In this document: one piece after another, positions 5,953 to 10,292 of the stretch | How the letters are laid out: every line of letters begins with the position of its first letter | Position numbering within the stretch: position 1 is the stretch's first letter | Source: Akkermansiaceae bacterium | GTDB lineage: Bacteria > Verrucomicrobiota > Verrucomicrobiia > Verrucomicrobiales > Akkermansiaceae | Direction of reading: 5' to 3' | DNA: 10,292 nt | NCBI GenBank assembly: GCA_018676385.1 | Contig: JABHEX010000182.1 | Location: 1 to 10,292 of the forward strand | Program-made: the position numbers and the translations under genes | The notes under the pieces: generated by a model | What the model saw: the letters and a program-made list of their open reading frames with translations, nothing else | What the model was told of the DNA's origin: nothing | Database searches by the model: none

Positions 5953-7305
5953 TTATAACTCATATTTGATTCCTGGCCGTGGTATTACAGTTTCGCAGTT
6001 AGGGAGCTTTTCCTTGAGCTGCTCTGCAAACCACTCAGTCGCCTCAATATCACCATGAACTAGAAAGGTTTTTTTGGGGGCTACGCGTAGAATGTATGCT
6101 AACAAATCCTCGCGCGTGGCATGACCAGAAAAGTCAAAAACATGCATTGGGCAGTTGAACTGTACGGGGTCTTGTTCAGGGTCAAGGTTGATTAGGTCAC
6201 CACGTTTCCCAGCACGAATATGACCAGCTGGTGTAGCTGGATCAGCATAACCAACGAAAAGTAAAGAGTTCTTTGGGTTGCTAATAAATCCTCTCGCGAA
6301 GTTGTTAGAAACGGTTTTTTCCGTCATCATGCCCGAGGATAGGGCGTAAATGCCGCCTGGCTGGTAGACTATTGGGGCACGTTTTTTGCGTCTTCCCCCA
6401 GTCTTTACCTCCATGTCTTCGAGGATGCGAAATCCGGGTAAGTTGCGCGGTGTTGAATCGGCAAAATCGTCAAAGATGTGCGTCATCTTTGTGCTTAGCC
6501 CCCCGATATATGTGGGGGCATCAGGGATTAATCCTTGGCGCTTGAAGCGGTCAATCATTGTCAGAACCTCCTGTGTTTTTCCCATTGCAAAAACCGGGAT
6601 CAGCACGGATCCACCACCTTGGAGGCAGCTGTTGATTGCTTGGGCTAATTTGAGCTCCTCACCGTCACGTGTATATTCTGGGTCGCGTGGAGAAGCCCCT
6701 CGTGTGGTCTCAATTATTAGAGTATCTATATCTTCATCTGGAAGATCAGCGCCTGGAATGAGCGTTTGTTTTTCAAATTGCACATCACCAGTGTAGAATA
6801 TGCGGCGGTCTGGTGTTTCTAACATGATTCCTGCTGATCCAAGTATGTGGCCAGCATCGTGGAAGGTGGCTCGCAGACTATCATTCAAGTTGAATGTGCG
6901 CTCGTAATTGAATGTACGCCAGCGTTTCTCCAAACGGTCTAGTTCGCGGTGGCGGTAAAAAGGGTAGTCATTGATACCGAGTTCGACGCGCTTACTCTCC
7001 ATGACGTTGACTGAATTGTGTAACAAGGCATCGACCAATTTTGATGTGGCGGGAGTCATGTAAACTTCGGCATCTGGTTGGTCTTGCATTAGCACGGGTA
7101 ACGAACCAGAGTGATCTAGGTGTGAATGAGAAACAAAAATTGAATCGACACTGTTTGTTTGCAGTTGGTTATGTGCGGGCAGCGAGTCCAGACCTTCTTC
7201 TTTTGGGTGCATGCCGGAATCTAGAACGACACGATGTCCTTCGAGTTCGACGAGATAGGAGTTGGCGCCTATTTCGTTTTTTCTGAGTAGGGATTGGAAT
7301 GTCAT
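5953..7305 (-). CDS. Beta-CASP metallo-beta-lactamase nuclease (RNA-processing type)
   Basis: Probable zinc-dependent RNA endo/exonuclease of the CPSF73/RNase J-like beta-CASP class. In the 450-residue protein, metal ligands sit in SHSHLDHSG (His60, His62, Asp64, His65), His153 in AGHILGSA and Asp174 in YTGDV. The beta-CASP cap motifs are A at IIETTRG (Glu199), B at SGHATRED (His395) and C at LVHGDIE (His417). That motif C is histidine favours an RNA rather than DNA substrate, by family knowledge. It lacks the N-terminal KH domains of archaeal CPSF proteins and is shorter than RNase J. I start it at the ATG (7303-7305), 7 nt after the folC stop. A longer frame would need a TTG start (7366-7368) and would overlap folC by 56 nt, while MTFQSLLRKNEIGANSYLV matches the family's N-terminus. 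It is the last gene of the proS-accD-folC run. Its RNA target is unknown. Confidence 0.9.
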   Translation of the reverse strand: MTFQSLLRKNEIGANSYLVELEGHRVVLDSGMHPKEEGLDSLPAHNQLQTNSVDSIFVSHSHLDHSGSLPVLMQDQPDAEVYMTPATSKLVDALLHNSVNVMESKRVELGINDYPFYRHRELDRLEKRWRTFNYERTFNLNDSLRATFHDAGHILGSAGIMLETPDRRIFYTGDVQFEKQTLIPGADLPDEDIDTLIIETTRGASPRDPEYTRDGEELKLAQAINSCLQGGGSVLIPVFAMGKTQEVLTMIDRFKRQGLIPDAPTYIGGLSTKMTHIFDDFADSTPRNLPGFRILEDMEVKTGGRRKKRAPIVYQPGGIYALSSGMMTEKTVSNNFARGFISNPKNSLLFVGYADPATPAGHIRAGKRGDLINLDPEQDPVQFNCPMHVFDFSGHATREDLLAYILRVAPKKTFLVHGDIEATEWFAEQLKEKLPNCETVIPRPGIKYEL

Positions 7306-7312
7306 AGATGTG

Positions 7313-8545
7313 TTATTGCTCACTTGACCGGGTGTCGGTTCCCATGAGCTGTGCTTTGGCTTGACCAATCAGAAAGATGGAGCCGCAGATTAACGCAGGG
7401 GTAGTTTCGTTAAAATCATTCACGACGCTCAGAGCATCATCAAGGCTTTCATGAACTGTATAAGCTATACCACTGGGGAGAGCCGATTGTAAGTCCACTA
7501 AGCTGAGAGTGCGTGCAGAATTTGTAGGGGTTAGATGTAGATTCTCTGTGATTGGGGCTATTATAGCGAGCACCTTGTCCGTGTTTTTTTGTTCTACGGC
7601 TCCAAAGATAATGTGTGCTTTTTGATTTGGATATTGCTCTTCCCATGTGGCTACAAGAGCAGTTGCGGAGTGGGGATTATGTGCAGCATCAAGTATGATA
7701 TTGTAGTTGTCGAGTTTCTCAAACCTACCGGGCCATGTAACTTCGCTCAGTGCTTGACGCACGATATCCGAGTTGAGAGGTAATTTGATCCGGTCGCAGG
7801 CGGCCACAGCAAGAGCGGCATTTTCACGTTGGTGACGTCCAGCAAGGTTGATGTGATAACCTTCCAGCGGATGATTAATGAACTCAATGGGCGAGATGTT
7901 TCTGTTTGCCTCTTCCTCGATCACTGTGTGCGCGGTATGTTCTTGTGCGGCGCTTATGACGGGATTGCCGGGAACGATAATACCAGCCTTTTCAGATGCG
8001 ATTTTTTCTAACGTGTCGCCTAACCACTGCGAGTGATCCATGGCGATGGGTGTAATGATCGCCAGGGTTGCAGGTACAGCGGTGGTGGCATCTAGGCGCC
8101 CTCCCATACCTGTTTCCAGAATGATGAGTTCGCAGTTTTGTGCGCGGAAATAACGCATCGCAACAGCAAGGGTGATTTCAAAAAATGTCGGGTGGTTTTC
8201 CCAGCTGGCTACATGGTTGCGAATATCTGTAAGGTATTCAGCGATCATGGACTCGCTAATCATTACACCATTTACTCGAATACGTTCGCCGTATTGGAGC
8301 AGGTGAGGAGAGGTGAACAATCCGGCACGGGTGCCGCAGGCACGGGCCAGAGAGTCAATCATCGCGCAGGTAGATCCTTTGCCATTGGTTCCGGCTACAT
8401 GAATGACATTTACACCGGCTTTAGGGAAACACAGTGTCTCTTTTAGCAGTCTCCGTGGCTGATCAAGCCCTAACTTGATTCCGAACTGCTGGGTGGAATA
8501 TAGCCAATCAATCGCATCTTTATAGATCATCTGTTTGGGATGCAT
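7313..8545 (-). CDS. folC: Folylpolyglutamate synthase / dihydrofolate synthase
   Basis: ATP-dependent ligase that adds glutamate to folates, and probably to dihydropteroate, in the cytosol. The 410-residue protein is of family length. It has the Mur-ligase-type P-loop GTNGKGST at 52-59, TSPHL at 78-82, ETGMGGRLDATT at 144-155, MDH at 169-171, and Lys186 in EKAGII, the position carbamylated in this family. The C-terminal ligase domain contains LDAAHNPHSA and ends near CGSIFLIGQA. I kept the first ATG, which has a weak GGA 8-10 nt upstream. A second in-frame ATG at codon 6 (MIYKDAIDWLY, 8528-8530) is a reasonable alternative. The gene lies 44 nt after accD, and that gap holds an inverted repeat covering the folC start region. 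The beta-CASP gene follows after 7 nt, so the two are likely translationally linked. Confidence 0.95.
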   Translation of the reverse strand: MHPKQMIYKDAIDWLYSTQQFGIKLGLDQPRRLLKETLCFPKAGVNVIHVAGTNGKGSTCAMIDSLARACGTRAGLFTSPHLLQYGERIRVNGVMISESMIAEYLTDIRNHVASWENHPTFFEITLAVAMRYFRAQNCELIILETGMGGRLDATTAVPATLAIITPIAMDHSQWLGDTLEKIASEKAGIIVPGNPVISAAQEHTAHTVIEEEANRNISPIEFINHPLEGYHINLAGRHQRENAALAVAACDRIKLPLNSDIVRQALSEVTWPGRFEKLDNYNIILDAAHNPHSATALVATWEEQYPNQKAHIIFGAVEQKNTDKVLAIIAPITENLHLTPTNSARTLSLVDLQSALPSGIAYTVHESLDDALSVVNDFNETTPALICGSIFLIGQAKAQLMGTDTRSSEQ

Positions 8546-8547
8546 GG

Positions 8548-8588
8548 GTATCCAGTATCACAATAAATAAATGCTCGATATTGGATAC
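8548..8588 (-). repeat. 12-bp inverted repeat in the accD-folC gap
   Basis: The arms GTATCCAGTATC (8548-8559) and GATATTGGATAC (8577-8588) are reverse complements at 11 of 12 positions around a 17-nt AT-rich loop. On the minus-strand mRNA the 5' arm starts 1 nt after the accD stop and the 3' arm ends 2 nt before the folC ATG, so the stem would cover the only ribosome-binding-like bases of folC (GGAUAC). There is no T-run, so it does not look like an intrinsic terminator. A translational-coupling element is the more natural reading, but this is inference. Confidence 0.5.
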
Positions 8589-8589
8589 G

Positions 8590-9420
8590 CTAGGGCAGCA
8601 TATAACCTAACAACTGTGCAAGTTTTTCGCGGAGATCTCGGCGCGGAACAATGCTATCGATGAGTCCATGCTCTAGCATAAATTCGGCAGTCTGAAATCC
8701 CGGAGGTAAGTCTTGATGGGTAGTTTCCTTAACCACACGCGGCCCTGCGAAACCGATCATGCATTTGGGCTCGGCGAGGTTGATGTCGCCGATTGTCGCA
8801 AATGATGCTGTGACGCCTCCAGTTGTTGGGTGGGTCATAAGTGAGATGTAGGGGAGCTCGGCATCTGCATGTCGTGCCAGTGCTGCGCATGTTTTTGCCA
8901 TTTGCATGAGCGATAGCATGCCTTCCTGCATTCGCGCACCAGAGGATGCTGATACGATTATAACACCGCGTTTTTCTTTGGTCGCTTGTTCGATCGCCCG
9001 GGTGATTTTTTCGCCCACGACGGAACCCATAGATCCAGCAAAAAACTTGAAGTCCATAACAGCGATCATCGCAGGCTTACCCTCAATGGAGAGTGAGCCA
9101 GTAACGACTGCATCATTGAGTTTGGTTTTCTCACGTAGCATGGCAACTTTGTCATCGTAGTTGGCAAATCCTAATGGGTTTGTCGAGAAGAGTTCGGCGT
9201 TCGTCTCCTGGAAGCTATCGGGGTCAGCAATGAGATTAATGCGGTCACGTGCTCCGATTAGGAAGTGGTGGTCACAATTGGGGCAGACCTGAATATTTTG
9301 TCTAAGGTCTAGTGTGTGGATCATATCTCCACAACCGCTACATTGTGTCCATAGGTCATCAGGCATGTTGTCCTTGATGCCGCTTTTGCCCTTGAGTGGT
9401 GGTTTCTTGAAAATGCCCAT
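8590..9420 (-). CDS. accD: Acetyl-CoA carboxylase carboxyltransferase, beta subunit
   Basis: Forms the carboxyltransferase with AccA and moves the carboxyl group from biotin to acetyl-CoA, giving malonyl-CoA for fatty-acid synthesis. The 276-residue protein has the bacterial AccD layout. A zinc ribbon has Cys27-x2-Cys30 (CSGC) and Cys46-x2-Cys49 (CPNC). The crotonase-like carboxyltransferase domain carries SASSGARMQEGMLSLMQMAK, TGGVTASFA and GFAGPRVVKETT...LPPGFQTAEFMLEHGLID. All expected motifs are intact. The ATG start gives MGIFKKPPL, close to the usual N-terminus, without a Shine-Dalgarno sequence. It lies 47 nt after proS and 44 nt before folC. accA is not in the window. The accD-folC neighbourhood recurs in many bacteria. 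Confidence 0.96.
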   Translation of the reverse strand: MGIFKKPPLKGKSGIKDNMPDDLWTQCSGCGDMIHTLDLRQNIQVCPNCDHHFLIGARDRINLIADPDSFQETNAELFSTNPLGFANYDDKVAMLREKTKLNDAVVTGSLSIEGKPAMIAVMDFKFFAGSMGSVVGEKITRAIEQATKEKRGVIIVSASSGARMQEGMLSLMQMAKTCAALARHADAELPYISLMTHPTTGGVTASFATIGDINLAEPKCMIGFAGPRVVKETTHQDLPPGFQTAEFMLEHGLIDSIVPRRDLREKLAQLLGYMLP

Positions 9421-9467
9421 GTGGGAACAAAGGTTAAGTTCTAAATTTGAAATTCGAAAGCTAAAAA
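9421..9467 (-). other. Short AT-rich proS-accD spacer
   Basis: This 47-bp gap lies between the proS stop and the accD start. It contains adjoining small palindromes (AAATTT and TTCGAA) but no hairpin with a T-run, so read-through from proS into accD is likely. On the minus strand the bases before the accD ATG are pyrimidine-rich (CTTTGTTCCCAC), with no ribosome binding site. I see nothing else in it. Confidence 0.4.
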
Positions 9468-10292
9468 TCAGTAGCTTCTACCCCATATTGCACGGCAAGA
9501 TGTCGCTTCACCGGTCAAAATACATGCCGTGGGGGATTTGTCCTGCTGATCAAGAGGTAAGCATCGGATGGTGATCTTATGTTTTTTAGAGATTTCTTCC
9601 TCCTGCTCACGACTGCCTGACCAAGGAGTTATAAGCCAGCCAGGCTGGTCCGTCGCCCAGTGGGTGTCGAATGTTTCCATGTCAGTGCACTCGGTAATAT
9701 TTTCATCGCGGAGCTCGGTAGCTTTTGTCAGTAAATTATTGTGGATTTCCTGAAGTATTTCGGAGGTGTTACGAATAAAGTCCTCCTTGGGGATAAACTC
9801 CTTCTCGTTAGGGGCGCGGTCGCGTCGCTGTAGACATACCTTATTGGACTCGAGGTCGCGAGGGCCAATCTCAACACGGATGGGGGCTCCCTTTTTCACC
9901 CATTCCCATTTTTTAACTCCACCACCAATGTCACGGTTATCAACGTGGACACGGACCGGCTGCTTACCAAATAGGACTTCTAATCGCAGAACCTTTGCAA
10001 GTGCTTGGCATGCATCTATGACGGCATCGCGCGTAGCTTCTTTTGGTGTCACTGGAATGATGATGATTTGTGAGGGAGCAACTCGCGGGGGGAGGATTAG
10101 GCCATCGTCGTCTGAGTGCGCCATTATCAATGTCCCAATCAAACGTGTCGAGACTCCCCATGATGTGGTGTGGGCGAATTGTTTAGTCCCATCTCGCCCG
10201 GCGAAAGAAATGTCCTCTGCCTCAGAGAAATTCGTGCCCAGATAATGTGATGTTCCCGCTTGTATGGCTTTTTTATCTTGCACCATTGCCTC
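9468..10292 (-). CDS. proS: Prolyl-tRNA synthetase, archaeal/eukaryotic type, C-terminal part (5' end outside window)
   Basis: Charges tRNA-Pro with proline. The frame is open to the window edge, so only about the last 274 of roughly 480-500 residues are seen and the true start is missing. The visible part begins EAMVQDKKAIQAGTSHYLG, a signature of the ProS type 3 (short, no editing insert) family. It continues with class II motif 3 WGVSTRLIGTLIMAHSDDDG, the anticodon-binding domain (IIIIPVTPKE...WEWVKKGAPIRVEIGPRD) and a C-terminal domain ending in the conserved terminal tyrosine (GRSY). That last domain usually binds zinc through four cysteines in archaeal and Thermus enzymes. Here the first pair aligns with WSG and EQE, and the last pair is reduced to one cysteine (CILTG), so zinc binding is probably lost. 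It heads the run proS-accD-folC-nuclease. Confidence 0.95.
   Translation of the reverse strand, partial: EAMVQDKKAIQAGTSHYLGTNFSEAEDISFAGRDGTKQFAHTTSWGVSTRLIGTLIMAHSDDDGLILPPRVAPSQIIIIPVTPKEATRDAVIDACQALAKVLRLEVLFGKQPVRVHVDNRDIGGGVKKWEWVKKGAPIRVEIGPRDLESNKVCLQRRDRAPNEKEFIPKEDFIRNTSEILQEIHNNLLTKATELRDENITECTDMETFDTHWATDQPGWLITPWSGSREQEEEISKKHKITIRCLPLDQQDKSPTACILTGEATSCRAIWGRSY

Noticed and set aside
6386..6796. A 136-codon open frame antisense to the beta-CASP nuclease gene
   Set aside because: It is opposite conserved coding sequence, with serine/arginine/proline-rich composition typical of reverse-frame translation and no start signal.
7306..7368. N-terminal extension of the nuclease from a TTG codon at 7366-7368
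   Set aside because: It would overlap folC by 56 nt, needs a rare start and adds residues unlike the family. The ATG at 7303-7305 fits both spacing and the conserved N-terminus.
9766..10245. A 159-codon open frame antisense to proS
   Set aside because: It mirrors conserved anticodon-domain codons of proS and has no independent support.
1..10292. Mobile element, defence system, CRISPR array or novel gene cluster
   Set aside because: No transposase, integrase, repeat array, phage-like gene or unknown multi-gene cassette is present. Nearly all of the sequence is accounted for by recognisable core-metabolism genes.

Overview
The window looks like an ordinary chromosomal stretch of a mid-GC bacterium. 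All recognisable genes are housekeeping or central metabolism, and I see no mobile element, CRISPR array, phage gene, tRNA or rRNA. The mix is an archaeal/eukaryotic-type prolyl-tRNA synthetase, a two-subunit 2-oxoacid:ferredoxin oxidoreductase, an O-acetylhomoserine sulfhydrylase and a beta-CASP nuclease beside folC and accD, with almost no Shine-Dalgarno sequences. This suggests a Verrucomicrobiota-type organism (Opitutales/Puniceicoccales-like). That assignment is an inference from gene content and style, not from a search.

Layout. Left (1-1423, minus strand): aspartate kinase lysC, preceded by a 36-codon lysine-rich small ORF that overlaps its start, and possibly followed by a gene entering from the left edge. 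Middle (1454-5929, plus strand): a tight four-gene run of korA, korB, metY and a secreted NTF2/SnoaL-like protein, with gaps of 20, 14 and 11 nt. lysC and this run diverge from a 131-bp region (1323-1453). Right (5953-10292, minus strand): proS (3' part only), accD, folC and a beta-CASP metallo-beta-lactamase nuclease, with gaps of 47, 44 and 7 nt. The middle and right blocks converge at 5930-5952, where no terminator hairpin is visible.

How the genes fit. LysC commits aspartate to lysine, threonine and homoserine, and MetY uses acetylated homoserine plus sulfide to make homocysteine, so the two transcripts share the aspartate-family pathway. KorAB converts a 2-oxoacid (probably 2-oxoglutarate) plus CoA into an acyl-CoA while reducing ferredoxin, linking carbon flow to low-potential electrons. 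The right-hand block supplies prolyl-tRNA, malonyl-CoA and polyglutamylated folate (the cofactor pool used for methionine methylation) and encodes a probable RNA-processing nuclease.

I did not find a clearly new system. The best leads are regulatory: the lysine-rich small ORF overlapping the start of lysC, a 12-bp inverted repeat filling the accD-folC gap and covering the folC start region, and a possible internal start in lysC that would give a separate regulatory subunit.
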